Positions 42,257-53,550 are shown, counted from the first letter of the stretch. The stretch is DNA of 64,000 nt from Adiantum capillus-veneris (GCA_014529385.2 CM043960.1:116694043-116758042), one strand, 5' to 3'. Numbers and translations: made by a program. The notes: generated by a model from the sequence alone, not told the origin.

Positions 42257-43222
42257 TCAAAGACACCTCAGAGTAGCCGTCTGTACTCCTAGACAGGAAA
42301 TCAACACCACAATGGTTTTTTCCGGGCTTATGAAAGATACGAAAAATTCAAATTCCATTAGGAACATCATCCAGCGTATCACTCTGCCTTGAATAATGAC
42401 TTTATTAGTCAAAAATAATAAGGCCTGATGATCCACATAAAAATGAAATAGCTTGCCCAACAAATAATGTCTGAATTTGATAGCACTAAAAACCATCCCT
42501 AAGGCTTCTCTTTCAGTAGTTATATACCCTTATTCAGCTTGACTGAACCTGCGAGACTGGCAAACTATATTGAATAATCAGTTCTTCCTTTTGGCAGAGC
42601 CAGTACTGCTCCCATCGCCAGTCCTAAAGCATCGACATGTACATGAAAAATGACCTCCCAATTTGGTTGTGAAAGAACTGGCTTACTGATAATAGCATTC
42701 TTTAAATTCTAAAAACTCTGCTCACATTCATCAGTCCAACTGAACTTGCTGGTTTTCTTTGTAAGTTCATACAAAGATAATGCCTGGGAAGCAATAAAAA
42801 TTGATATATCCCAGAAAAGAGCTTAACTCTGACATATTCCAAGGCACCTTGGCCTGTTGGACACACTGGATCTTGTCATTGGCCATTTCTATACCATTCC
42901 TGGACACTACATGTCCCAGTAGCTATCCTTTCTAGACTAAGAAAACATATTTGAATGGGTTCAAACAGATCCACTTTTCCTAGCAGCACTAGAAAACTAT
43001 TTCAAGAAAAAGTAAATGCTTCTCCTCCATTGAATACATAGTAAAATCATACCATAAATATGGCAAGGAATCGGTGAAGGAATTCACTGAATATTTTCAT
43101 CATACATCATTGAAAAGTGACTGGTGCGTTGCAAAGACCAAATGGCATTACGAGATACATGAATGCTCCCCACTCAGTAATAAAAGTGTTTTTACTCCGG
43201 TCTTCAGGAGCAACCTGTATAA
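42257..43222 (-). pseudogene. pol: B RT C-terminal half and RNase H
   Basis: The RNase H part is readable: TTEREALGMVF, FRHYLLGKLFHFYVDHQALLFL and RVIRWMMFLMEFEF at 42,540-42,300. Upstream, RT residues are present only in fragments across three frames, and the DD catalytic pair is not intact. Heavy decay. Confidence 0.65.
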
Positions 43223-43660
43223 CTAGTTATAGCCACTATAACCATCCATAAAGCTATACATCTCATATCCTGCAATTTCATCAAGCAACATATCCATGAA
43301 GGGTAATGGAAATGGATCCTTAATTGTTTGAGCGTTCAGCTTCCTATAATTTACACACACTTTGAGCTTTCCATTTTTATTGGGTACCACCACAATAGGG
43401 AACAACCAATCACTAGTAGCTACTTCAGTAATGAACCCAGCCTTTAGAAGGTTATCAATCTCTTCCTTGACCTTCTTAGTGTAATTTGGATTCATTTGGT
43501 ATCGCTGCAGCCATACTAGTCTGGCATCTGGTTTCAATGGTGTTCGATGTTGACATACTTCTGGATCTACTCCTTTAAGCTCACTATGTTCACATGAAAA
43601 CACATCCTTGTACTACTGGAACATATGTCGGGCCTTCTCTTTCATCTTAGGATTCAGATG
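43223..43660 (-). pseudogene. pol: B RT N-terminal half
   Basis: The open part (43,223-43,603) reads FSCEHSELKGVDPEVCQH, FPIVVVPNKNGKLKVCVNYRK and FMDGYSGYN, the fingers and palm A of a gypsy RT. A TAG at 43,613 interrupts the upstream pre-RT motif, where Gln would fit. Similar in sequence to the TE1 RT. Confidence 0.8.
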
Positions 43661-44347
43661 CTTGTTGACTTTGATCAATCTAGGATTTTCTTCAGAACCT
43701 AAAGTCCATTCCTCTATTTCCTGATCATCTGGAAGTAACCAGTTAGGCCCTCCACCTTTTCTCTTGGTTGACTCCTCAGCGTAATCTCAAGACGGACCCC
43801 TAATCTCTGAATTGCTATTCTGATTTTCAGTAACCTCTTCCAAGTGTATTTGGTCAGAATCCACTGATATACTAGAATTAACTGGTTCTTCTGTCCTTTC
43901 AGTTATCTAAACTGGCCATTCTCCACAGTTCTTCTCCATGAACTGGCATGGAAATTGCTTCTTTTTCTTTTCAGCCTGATCTTTGTCCAAGTAACACTCC
44001 GTTGAGATCTATCTCGGTTAATGGAAAATATTCATTGCTGCCAGCATTCTCTCAATTTTCTTCACCTTATACTTCTGGCATAGCTCTTCAGGTCTGAGCT
44101 CCTTTTTCGAGATCCTAGTGTTGTTCCTCTGAATCTAAATTCTGCTACTGGCACCTTGTATTGTCAAAGTCTGATTAGCATAGTCGTGAATAGCCTATGC
44201 CATTCGCAACCATAGGTGCCCCAATAGCATCCCATACGCGCCTTGTACGTCTAATATTAGGAAGCTATTTTTGAACTTTTCCTTGCCCACTCTTATCTGC
44301 ATACCTTCTATCATACTAGTTGTCTGCACTACCCGATGGTCTGCCAT

Positions 44348-44560
44348 TCAAACTTTGAACGGTGCAGGTTTCAGATTTGTAGTTCCTATCCTTTGCTGAA
44401 GATGTGCCCCCATGATGTTTACCCCTACTCCTCCATCTAGTATGACACCAGATAGTGGCTCCCACTGTTTCCTAACTTTATAATCTACCTGGATCAATGG
44501 CACTTCATTATCTCTTACAATAGCCAAATCAACCGTTTTGGCTTCCACCTCAGCCTTCCT
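44348..44560 (-). pseudogene. pol: B protease
   Basis: The open stretch reads VPLIQVDYKVRKQWEPLSG, then VILDGGVGVNIMG, an aspartic protease active-site motif with D-G-G in place of D-S/T-G. The remainder of the fold to 44,150 is interrupted. A TAG just upstream of the open part sits at a position that would read Gln or Trp. Confidence 0.65.
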
Positions 44561-45191
44561 TCGCTATTTGATAAAATTGCCTGCTTCATGCAAAAGTTTT
44601 CTAATGTCCTCTAACTCCACCGTGAGTTTCTGAATTCTGTCACAAATTTTGACATGAATTTCCTCCTTCTGATGATCGGAGTTGCTATAGAATTGGTAGT
44701 ATCTGCACAATACCATTCTTTTGTTCTAGTGGTTTTAGCTCCCTTATCAGTCCCTAATTCTTCCGTCAGTCCCTGAACTACAACCAACATGGTCTCATGT
44801 GTTCCAGACCTTGACTTATCTGGTTGTGCTTTCTCAGAAGACTTTGATAGTATCTTCTAAATGACCCGAGCATCAGAATTCTCTGGCTTCTCTGGCAGGT
44901 TCTTGGCTAAATCCTCTGTGATTTTTGCCGCCAATTCTCTCTGCTCCTGCCATCCATCAACCACCTTTTCTTTACCCTTGGCTTTCCACACCTCTCTCTG
45001 TTGAGCCCATTTTCTACTTTAAGGATTGACTGGTTTTGCTGGGTTATCTGGGATTTCTTCAATCACTACCCCTTTGCTCCGTGTTACTCATACAGGAACT
45101 GATTCTGGGGCTTTTGCCTCAGTAGGCGTAGTAACAGTTGTTTCTGGACATTGAGTCGTGAAATGCCCATACTTACCACAAGTATAGCAAT

Positions 45192-46045
45192 TTAGAGTTC
45201 GACTTTGGAAATTACACGACCCCGGCCCCGGACAATACCCCCTTGGTATCTGCCGCACCCCGTACCAGCACCACTGATACCTAATTTCTCTTCTTGGGGT
45301 ACACTAGTAGTCTCCACTTTTATTGGTTTGATAAATGCCACCACAGACAGATCTTTCCCCTTCTTAAAATGATGAATGCGAATGCCACAGTTGTTCCATA
45401 AATGGCCGTAAGCTTTGCAGTAAGTACACGGTGGACATTCATTGGAAACATGAGATTCTTTGGATTTACACTTTGAACACCAGGTTTCCACTCTTCTTAC
45501 TAGTTGTCTGGTCTGGCTAATTTCAACAATCTTCCGGCACATCTCATCAATCTTTCTAGACCAAGACCCCTTCTTAGCCTTGTCTTTGATCTTCTCATTT
45601 GAGCTGCTTTCAAAACTACTGGAGGTCTTACTAGAATCAGAATTCTCAGTAGAAGTACTGCTACCACTGGACCTCCTCTTCTTATGACTTCTTTCCTTCT
45701 TAGCCTACTGTTCCAGCTTCAGGGCTTGCTGCACCAGATCATTAAATTTCTTTGTTGGTGCAGGAACTTCCTGTTCCCTAAGCTTCTTACTACAGAAACC
45801 ATTTAAAAACCATGCCTGCAATCGTTTTTCTGATGGTGGTTCCTTTAGCTACCTAGTCAGTTCCTTGATTTTCTTAACATAACTTCTGACTGATAATTTT
45901 CTTTGCTTTATCTTATCCAGTTCACAGAGGATATCCTCATCTCCTCTGTTATCTGAATATTATAGTTAGAAAGCTTTGAGTAGTTTGTTATATGATTTGA
46001 GCTAGCAAGCTGGGTAATGGTAGTACCATTTCCTTGTTGCCTTCT
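45192..46045 (-). pseudogene. gag: B Gag, C-terminal half with zinc knuckles
   Basis: 45,192-45,542 has CSKCKSKESHVSNEC and CTYCKAYGHLWNNC, two Cys/His RNA-binding motifs. Upstream (to 46,045) the minus strand reads a capsid-like region with DEDILCELDKIKQRK and RLQAWFLNGFCSKKL, interrupted by TAA/TAG at Gln-like positions. The frame continues across H into 47,182 and on. Confidence 0.75.
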
Positions 46046-46049
46046 TTAA

Positions 46050-47181
46050 CACTAGTTTGGTACCAAAACATGACACTTTAAGTGTCCTTTTTTAACAAAT
46101 TTAAATTAAATGCTACTTGCATTAGACGGTTTATTTAAGAAAACCCTCTTGATATGATTAAATATGTTAGCTATAGGGTCTTTTAAAAAATTAACCTTGC
46201 ATTTTAGAATCTATCATGATCAAGAACTATACTCATCAAGTTGACCCTCGTAAGGCTGCGATTGACACTTTGAAGAAATCGCCTTTATAAGCTCAAGAAA
46301 AATGAAGCGACCTTGTAGAAAATTTTAGGCGACTCTTCCACAATTTTTCTATAGATAATTGAAAGTTTCATGTGCAAAATAATTGACTTTGGAGTGTATA
46401 AAATAATGGAAAGTTCCATGTGTTTGATATGGTCATTTCAAGCATATCGTTATATACAAACAAAAATATGTTACTAATGTATTTGTGAGGTTTATAAAGT
46501 GATACATTGCTTGTCCTTTCCATTGAGCACTCAAGGTGGCAAGTATAAGGTCTTTAGTATGCAACAATTATTGGATCATTTTAAATATTCAAAACCGCAT
46601 AAGAGAAAACATTGATATTTTCATTCTTGAGACATAAGCATTCAAAACCTCAAATAATATCAAACTTCCCATGTAGATCAACTAAATGTATCAAAGTATG
46701 TGGTACATACACAATTGGCGTGCCTAAAGCCTTGGTTTCAATGTTATTATGGAGAAGACAAAAATTATGGTATTATTCAACATGTACGCAATTATGAAAT
46801 TATGTCTATAGCTTGCATGTGACTTGAAAACTTATCTTTGAAGTTCATTCCATTGTTTTGTTACACTAAGTGCTAACACTTGGCTTTTATAAACATAAAA
46901 AAGGCCATCTCTACAAAAAGAAATAATTTTATGATTTTTTTGGCAAAACAACTTGAAATTTTACTAAAATTTATGTTTTAGAACTTACCAGAATTCTCTC
47001 CATACAGATTTTTTTTTGATATGGAGAAAAATCCAGTGTTTTCTTTCCCTCATAACTAATCTATGGTAGAAGCAAGATATAGAAAACTTCTTTCTAGCTT
47101 AAATAAATTGCCAAAACTTGGTAGAAAAACAAGACACTTTAGTGTCTTAGGACACTTAAGTGTCCAATTACAGAACTAGTG
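46050..47181. mobile_element. H: 1.1-kb DNA transposon (MITE-like) inserted in B gag
   Basis: The element spans 1,132 bp with 8-bp terminal inverted repeats CACTAGTT/AACTAGTG. It is flanked by TTAA at 46,046-46,049 and 47,182-47,185. Removing it and one TTAA restores an open Gag frame. Both ends carry sub-terminal palindromes: GACACTTTAAGTGTCC near 46,072 and GGACACTTAAGTGTCC near 47,149. No transposase is encoded and the interior is AT-rich. The ends recall CACTA elements, but the target duplication does not (3 bp is expected), so the family is open. Confidence 0.85.
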
Positions 47182-47365
47182 TTAATGTCAGAGGAAAGTA
47201 TTCCCCCCAGTTATCTTTATCAATGTTTTTCAACTCATCATACTGTTCAAAGGCTTGGATATGAACATCCGGGTCATCTTTCTTCCCACCCTTAAACACT
47301 AGAAAAGAAATTTCAATGAAGAGGTGTAATCATGTCGATCAACATCATTTTAGCCTCTTCTCATC

Positions 47366-47746
47366 TTAGGAACGTGGCTCCTTTTTGAAGATTTCTTGTA
47401 ATGGTCTGTATCTGCATCCACTCAATTTCTTTTGCAGTCTCAGTTTCTGTCTCTTCCCTGGCTTTTCTGTTGAAACTGTGGTGACTACCTTTTCTGCCTT
47501 TGGCTCCTTCATCCCTGTGTGTGGTCCTAGAACTCCTCGCCTTGCGTTCTTCCCTCTCATCCCTTCTTCGTCTCTGGACTGACTAGAGTGCTGAGAGCCC
47601 TTAGCCTCATCATCTTGACTGTGCTCCTCCGGAGCCTCAGTCTCAGTCCCCCGTTCAATCTTAAGATAAGAATCTCTTTTTGACTCCTCAGGGATAGGGT
47701 CAATGGGGTAGGATGGTTTACGACCACGGCTGGTTTTGGGTGCCAT
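47366..47746 (-). pseudogene. gag: B Gag N-terminus
   Basis: The ATG at 47,746 is the first after the leader and gives MAPKTSRGRKPSYPIDPIPEES, followed by acidic, Ser-rich sequence and a basic region. The open frame stops at 47,366. Downstream, 47,182-47,350 still reads a capsid start (GKKDDPDVHIQAFEQYDEL) up to the H insertion. Confidence 0.7.
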
Positions 47747-47794
47747 ATCTTTAGGTGAAAATTCAAAGTGGGAAAAGCGTATGGTTATTGAGCA

Positions 47795-49361
47795 TGTCAT
47801 AATAATCAATATCTAATTCTCCTAAATGATTTTCTCATATTAAACTGATCATTTAATGTGGGGAAGTGCTAGGGGAAAAAAAGCTAGAATATTGGTTAAG
47901 CTAGCAGACCGGCCACAGTAGGGATCCAAAGGGGGGGCCATCTACAAAAGAGCCATGTGCAACAATGGGCTAAAAAGACCCTAAGGTTCATCCCATTAAG
48001 ACTTCCAAAATGCTAAGGTTCCAAAAATTAAAGGTTGTGTCCAAAGGGTTAAAGCTTAGGGGGAATTGGATGCTTTGTGTGCTCTCCAAAGTCAATGCAC
48101 ATCCCTACATGGGAGGGGGCGAGCCCTTCTTCTAGGGGATGAGAGAGAAAACCACACACACACACACAAGCCCCTTTACACAAAGGGAATTAGGGACACA
48201 TGTCAGCTCCCTAGCCCAGATGCCCACAAGGTGTGCCCAATTCCTATTGGATGACCCTTGAAGTGGACCAATGAGAATTAAGCTAGAGTAAATCTAGTTT
48301 AATTAATTTAAAAACATTTAATAAAAGAAACCAATAAGAATTAAGTCTCCTAGAAGACTATTGGGCAGTCTCCCAAAGGGTCCAATGAGCATTCAGGAGC
48401 CCCATGGCTTGTCTAATTCCTATTGGCCAGGAGGCAAAGGGGTCCAATGAGAGTTTAGTTTAATTATTTAATTACCTTAAGCTCTCACAAAAGGGGAAAG
48501 GGGGACACATGTCAGAAGGCTATCACTTATGCTGCTTAATTGTAATTGGCTTGACTTGGGGAGGGCCAATGAGGCTGCAGGAAGAGCAAATAGCAAGGGG
48601 GCTCGCCCAAGAGAGAGAGAGGGGGCTGATTTTTGATTGGCATTATCACACACACACTCACACAATCTCATGTGTGAAGAAAGAGAAGACTATCTCTTCC
48701 CAAGCTTTAATGGAGAGCTCATCACCTACTCCAAGCTTGTGAGATAGAAGCCTACATCAACACTCTCTTGGCATGTGGATGCAAATCCAACCAAGAGCCA
48801 AGCTTCAATGCATGCTCATCTCCTCTACCAAGCTAATTACTAAGCTGATCTATGCTAATATGAGTGATTATGTGAGGAGATGTACATCTTTCTCGTAAGA
48901 TACTCCTTCTTCCTCTCAATCTACTCTCATACCCTGCTAGCTCTCACCATCTTCGAAGGTGTGTGAGGTCTTGGGTCTGAGAACGGGGATAATTCAAGTT
49001 GTGTTTGTTAAGTGTTTTGCTTAGTGCATGAAGCTTCTATCTTCATTGCACTAGCTAGTCTTGAAGGAACACCAAGAATTGTATTGTACAATGTCTCTCT
49101 TGACGGGAGAAACCATAATACAAAGCCTTTTGGAGGGGGGACCGGCTCCATGAAAATCCGGTCCTCAATTGTTGTCAATAGCTTAATTTCTCTCTCTTTT
49201 GAAAGTATTGTTGATGCTATCTAACTAGGTGTTATGCTTTTTGTTGCTCTCTCCACCCAAGCACTCTTGTAATTCTCATTAGGAATCTATTCTAATGAAA
49301 TGCCCACTATGTTCATGCTAATTTCCGCTACACATAAGTTATTAGGCCATTAAATGTTACA
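47795..49361 (+). repeat. C 5' LTR
   Basis: Homologous to the A LTR in opposite orientation but considerably diverged. It keeps the GGACCGG/CCGGTCC hairpin (49,139-49,164). Confidence 0.8.
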
Positions 49362-49362
49362 T

Positions 49363-49374
49363 TGGTATCAGAGA
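49363..49374 (+). other. C primer-binding site
   Basis: TGGTATCAGAGA differs at its last base from the iMet primer site; it is one base after the LTR. Confidence 0.75.
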
Positions 49375-49406
49375 ACAAGGTTTCTCTTTTCTTGCTCAAG
49401 AAGGGA

Positions 49407-49698
49407 CACAAAGAATTGTATTGTACAATGTCTCTCTTGATGGGAGAAACCATAATACAAAGCCTTTTGGAGGGAGGACCGGCTCCATGCAAATCCGGTC
49501 CTCAATTGTTGTCAATAGCTTAATTTCTCTCTCTTTTGAAAGTATTGTTGATGCTATCTAACTAGGTGTTATGATTTTTGTTGCTCTCTCCACCCAAGCA
49601 CTCTTGTAATTCTCATTAGGAATCTATTCTAATGAAATTCCCACTATGTTCATGCTAATTTCCGCTACACATAAGTTATTGAGCCATTAAATGTTATA
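49407..49698 (+). repeat. C 3' LTR fragment
   Basis: Nearly the same as 49,070-49,361, including the hairpin (49,476-49,501). It ends TGTTATA, where the other copy ends TGTTACA. Confidence 0.85.
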
Positions 49699-49732
49699 GA
49701 GAAAATAGCTCTAGCCACCATGATCGCCAAAA

Positions 49733-50237
49733 TGGATTTGGAGCTGATCTCTTTAGATAGCTGATTCCAGTGTTAGAATTTACAGCAACTGGAAGTCGTC
49801 AGTTCAGTCAGTGAAATTAAAATGTAATATAGTAACTGAGCTGGAATAGTTAACTAAACTGAAATACTCTACTGGAACTAGAAACATACTAAATGACTGG
49901 AAAAGTGTTTCAAGTTCAGATTTAGAGTTTAGGAAGAACGAATACAAGGTATTACAGACTGAGGCTCAATTGACTACTGTAGTAATGATTACAGACTAGA
50001 GTTACAAGTGAAGAGATTTTCACTCAAGACAAATTCGAAGACTAGAACCAAGAGACTAGAAGTAAGAAGTCATAGAGTACAAGCAACCCCAAAGTACAAT
50101 CAGCCCAATTACAATGTAATGGGTCCTATTTATAGCCTCTTGAAGTTACTGTGGTGACCATGGTAATTACTGGTTGGTCCACTGTTTGGCTTCTAGGAGA
50201 CAATTCCCACCTGTTGAGACTATCTCCACCATCTACA
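49733..50237 (-). repeat. B 5' LTR
   Basis: The partner of 34,811-35,317. The TATA box GGCTATAAATAGGA is on the minus strand at 50,124-50,137. The inner edge is followed on the minus strand by TTTTGGCGATCATGG, a possible but unassigned primer-binding site. Confidence 0.9.
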
Positions 50238-50242
50238 CCAAC

Positions 50243-50574
50243 CAACAGTTCCTGCAGTCTTTCGCTTGCTAAGGCATCGGTTTCATGGTTTTGATCCCTT
50301 GGGATGTGGTCTAGTTGAACTGCTTCAAACTTACCAACAGAGTTTTCACACAGCTTAAGGGAGTCCTCAAGCTAGGATTCTTACATGTCCATACTCCATT
50401 TACTTGCCTTACCAAAAGTAGAGCATCCCCAAATACATTAAGGCATTTTACCCCTTGTGAGATGCACCATTGTAACCCTTTGGTTAGTGCTGCACATTCA
50501 GTTTCATTGTTAGAATGTGATTCTAACAAATGGTCAAGCAAAAATACCTTGATACCTTTGTCATCAAAGACCAC
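50243..50574 (-). pseudogene. pol: D second RNase H (archaeal-like)
   Basis: The open part (50,311-50,574) has LLESHSNNETECAALTKGLQW, LNVFGDALLLVRQVNGVWTCKNPS, the order E, D of a plant-type RNase H. Past a one-base shift near 50,330 the other frame reads HIPRDQNHETDALAS, the conserved C-terminal motif with the last Asp. A second RNase H before integrase defines the Tat/Ogre group. Confidence 0.8.
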
Positions 50575-50625
50575 TATACCTGCTGCTTGGTTGTAGGATC
50601 CATCAAAGTAGAGAGAGTGTGCTCT

Positions 50626-51009
50626 TTATACCACCGGTGGCTCTAGAAGTGGTTGAATTCCTTCCTCCTTAGATTGCTTTACCTTCTTTTCAAAGTTCTG
50701 GTAGGTCATGAGTGCCCCCAAGCTTGCTCTTGTCGTGCTTTCCACTTGTACCGTGTAGTCAAACTCTTGCAGACGAACTAGCCATTTAGTAATCCTAGAA
50801 GAAACATCCATGTGTTGTACAACATAGGGAAACAATTCATGCATGGTTAAGATTACAAATTGCCTAGGCAAAAAATATGACCGAAACTTTGTAGTTGCAA
50901 ATCTAAGAGCTAGGACTAGGTGTTCCACATGGGTCATCATTCGACTGGAGAAGTAGATTGGCCTCATGGAAGATGTTGTTGTATCCTTCTGGAGTAGCAC
51001 AACCCCCAA
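50626..51009 (-). pseudogene. pol: D retroviral-type RNase H
   Basis: 127 residues. It starts GVVLLQKD and continues RPIYFSSRMMTHVEHLVLALRFATTKFRSYFL, ILTMHELF and RITKWLVRLQEFDYTVQ. Catalytic acidic residues are partly replaced (MHE where VD-H is usual), so it is degenerate. Confidence 0.75.
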
Positions 51010-51143
51010 GGAGTCATCACCACGCTTGAGGTGACATAGAATTTTTCATCCCACTTAGGCGGTGAGATAGTTGGTAGGGTGGCTAATACCTCCTTTACCT
51101 TGTTGTAGTGATGTTCGCTCTCCTCGTTCCATGTGAAACTTTA

Positions 51144-51659
51144 TCATTGAGTGAGCTGTTGTAGTGGTAGAACAAGTTGTGATAGTAGATGTATGAATCT
51201 GCTCAAATACCTCACCTTTTGTAGGAAAGAGACTAGTTGACGTATGGTTGTTGGTGAAGGTAGTGCAATGAGTGTTGACACCTTACTTGGATCAGCATTG
51301 ATACGTTTAGCTGAAATTTCATGGCCTAAAAGAATGACTCTACTTTCCCCAATGTGGCACTTGTCTACATTTAATTGCCCACCTAGGCTTTGCAGCCTTG
51401 CCAAACCCTTAGTTATCTTTTCTAAGTGTGAGATGCAAGGGCTATATATAAAAAAATCATCAATGAACACTCTTATAGATGTTCCAAAGAACGGTTGAAA
51501 GACATATGTGATATATATTTGAAATGTGGCAGGTGCATTTATGAGACCAAATGGCATAACTGTGTACACAAAACAACCCCATGGCATAATGAAAGTGGTT
51601 TTTAGCTGATCTTCCAAGGCTATGCATATTTGAAAATACCTGTAATACCCATCACACAC
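51144..51659 (-). pseudogene. pol: D reverse transcriptase
   Basis: 171 residues. YYRYFQICIALEDQLKTTFIMPWG, MPFGLINAPATFQ, and the catalytic FIDDFFIYS near residue 63, then GHEISAKRINADPSKV and thumb sequence. The catalytic pair DD is intact. The upstream fingers (51,660-51,900) are broken by stops and shifts. Confidence 0.85.
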
Positions 51660-51787
51660 GGTGTAGCACTCAAAACCAGCTACTTCATTCTAAAATTTCA
51701 TCCAAGAAACGGAGAGGGAAGTGGTCTCTCTTTGTGGCTACATTTAGTGGTTTGTAGTCAACACAGACCCTCCACTTACCATCCTTC

Positions 51788-53310
51788 TTAGGCATCACTA
51801 CAATGGGTGACACCTACTCTGAGTTTTCCACAGAATAAATAAACCTTGCTTCCAGTAGCTTCCTTACCTCGGCAAGGAGTGCGCTTTCTTGTATGACCCC
51901 CAGCCGTCGTAGATTTTGGCACAACTGGTTTTACCCATTTCTTTAGCTTAATCTGATGCTCCACTACTGTAATACATGTGATTCTTTCATAGTTGTCAAT
52001 GAAAAGGTTAGGAAATCCCATTAACATTTGCAAAAAAATATCCTTCTCTTCAATTGTTAACTCCATAGACAGCATACTCTTCAACCTACTTTCTCCTAGT
52101 CCAGGTGATTTACTTTCCTCTTGGTTGCTTTGCCCTTCTGGTGATGGGTCACCATTTGTGCTTTTGCTTTGTAGATCCTTCACGATGATACCCATTACAT
52201 CGATGGAACTGTCACTTTCATTGGTGGAAGTGGTCTCCTCCTCATAAGTGGAACACTCACTAGTGGTCTCATCTGCTGATGTCTCTAGGTCCATTTGTTT
52301 CTGCTTGCAGATCCTCATATCATAGTGGATTGGTTCCCCTTTCTTACCAGTAATGCATAGAAGACCAGTGTCCCAGTCTTGCTTTGCCTTCATGGCCATC
52401 AACCATGTCCTCCCAAAGATCAATGGGTAGCCCTCCCCCTTAATTGGCATCACAAAAACATCTACTTCTACCTCAGTATTGAAGGCTTTTACCTTCACAA
52501 CACTTACCACACCTGCACATTTTACTTTTGTGTTGTTTTCCATCTTTGCCTTGCATGGAGAAGTCCTGTCAACCTCGATCCCTAGTCGAAGCATCATAGC
52601 TTCGCTCATCACACAAATTTGTGCACCATCATCAATGTAAGTATTTCCAACCCTCTTACCGTCGGCGATTGGAAGGATGTCATCCATGTTGCAACCGGAA
52701 ATTTCTCCGGCTACCTTTGCTTTGGAGTGCCTTGTACTTACCATTTTGTACCATTGCCACCTTACCTTTGGTGCGAGATGTAGAAGTTGTGGCCATGTAA
52801 TATTTGGTCCTTGCTCTGCCACATTCAATGTTAGATCATACCTTGACGGCCTCTTGCTAGTCTCTTCTTTCATGCTTCTCTCATCATCACATTGTGTATT
52901 CTTCTCCCTCCTAGTTCTCTTTACACTCATGGCCTTAAATGGTTCCCCAAAGGTTACCTTCTCCTTACCCTTATCTTTCTCCTTTACTCTGGGTGGATCC
53001 ACTACTACAGCCTTTCCTTTCTCCTCTAACCTTATGATGTTTACGGTGAGATCAAGTGGTGGTGCCGCTAGAAGAGGTGAAATGGGTGCTTGTGGTAGTG
53101 CCTCGGGTGGACGTAGAATTTGTGCTGGTGGGGATGGTGCTTGGGGTGGAGGTGTTCTTTCTCTAGGGGGTGACAATTGGTTTCTCTTACCTTCTCTATT
53201 ATAGCTTTGTTGTTTTTTAGGGTAGTAGTACATACCGTGACTATCTTCTCCCCAGTTGTAGCAGTGATACTCCCTGTTTTGTCATCGTGCTCTCCCCGGG
53301 TCTTGATCTC
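51788..53310 (-). pseudogene. gag: D Gag end (zinc knuckle), protease and connector
   Basis: 481 residues are open from 53,233 to 51,788. Pro-rich and Lys-rich regions come first. The protease active site TYIDDGAQICVMS lies near residue 200, with YPLIFGRTWLMAM near 270. A connector with Ser/Glu-rich sequence follows. Upstream of the open start the frame reads CYNWGEDSHGMYYYP, a zinc knuckle whose second and fourth Cys are replaced by Trp and Tyr. The C-terminal 40 residues leave the pre-RT frame. Confidence 0.75.
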
Positions 53311-53547
53311 TCTCTTGATTCCTTCCTTGTTGTATCAAGTGGACAGAAAAATTTTGCAGTTGGTCAGTAATGTGGGCCAACATATCTTGTTGGTCATTTC
53401 TTACCCCAGGGGCCGGTGGTGGTTGTTGGTTGACGCAATGTTCCTGCTTCTATTGACTCAATTTCTTTGGCTTTCATCTGTAGCTTATTGTCCTTAAGGT
53501 GAACAATCTCCACAAGTAGCTTGTACATAGCCGAGAATCTACCCTTC

Positions 53548-53550
<3 letters not shown>
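53311..53550 (-). pseudogene. gag: D residual Gag
   Basis: The minus strand reads DMLAHITDQLQNFSVHLIQQG and Arg/Gln-rich sequence before the zinc knuckle, typical of Gag between capsid and nucleocapsid. It stops at the CT tract; the capsid domain is not present. Confidence 0.55.

Larger units (their letters stand above)
47795..49698 (+). mobile_element. C: internally deleted LTR element related to A
   Basis: Plus orientation, opposite to B. One full LTR (47,795-49,361, 1,567 bp), a primer-binding site, about 45 bases of leader, then the last 292 bases of a second LTR (about 49,407-49,698). The flanks GAGCA and GAGAA agree at four of five bases. The start (TGTCATAATAATC) and end (TGTTACA) and the leader match A reversed. 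It lies in the B leader. No coding sequence remains. Confidence 0.8.
34811..50237 (-). mobile_element. B: 15.4-kb Ty3/gypsy element nested in D
   Basis: LTRs of 507 and 505 bp start TGGA(A/T)TTGGAGCTGATC and end ATCTACA or GTCTACA. The flanking bases are CCAAT (34,806-34,810) and CCAAC (50,238-50,242). The element reads right to left: gag, protease, RT, RNase H, integrase, a repeat-rich spacer and a long 3' ORF region of about 4 kb. It contains two later insertions, H and C. The D frame is restored across its empty site, which proves the insertion. The LTRs have diverged and the coding frames hold many stops. Confidence 0.9.

Noticed and set aside
36850-46010. A variant genetic code with TAA/TAG read as Gln, suggested by the stops in B.
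   Set aside because: CAA and CAG remain common in the same frames, three stops are TGA, and other elements in the window (A pol, 893 residues) use the standard code.
46050-47181. H as an ordinary CACTA transposon.
   Set aside because: The expected 3-bp duplication is not found (TAA on one side, TTA on the other); the 4-bp TTAA fits both flanks and restores the Gag frame.
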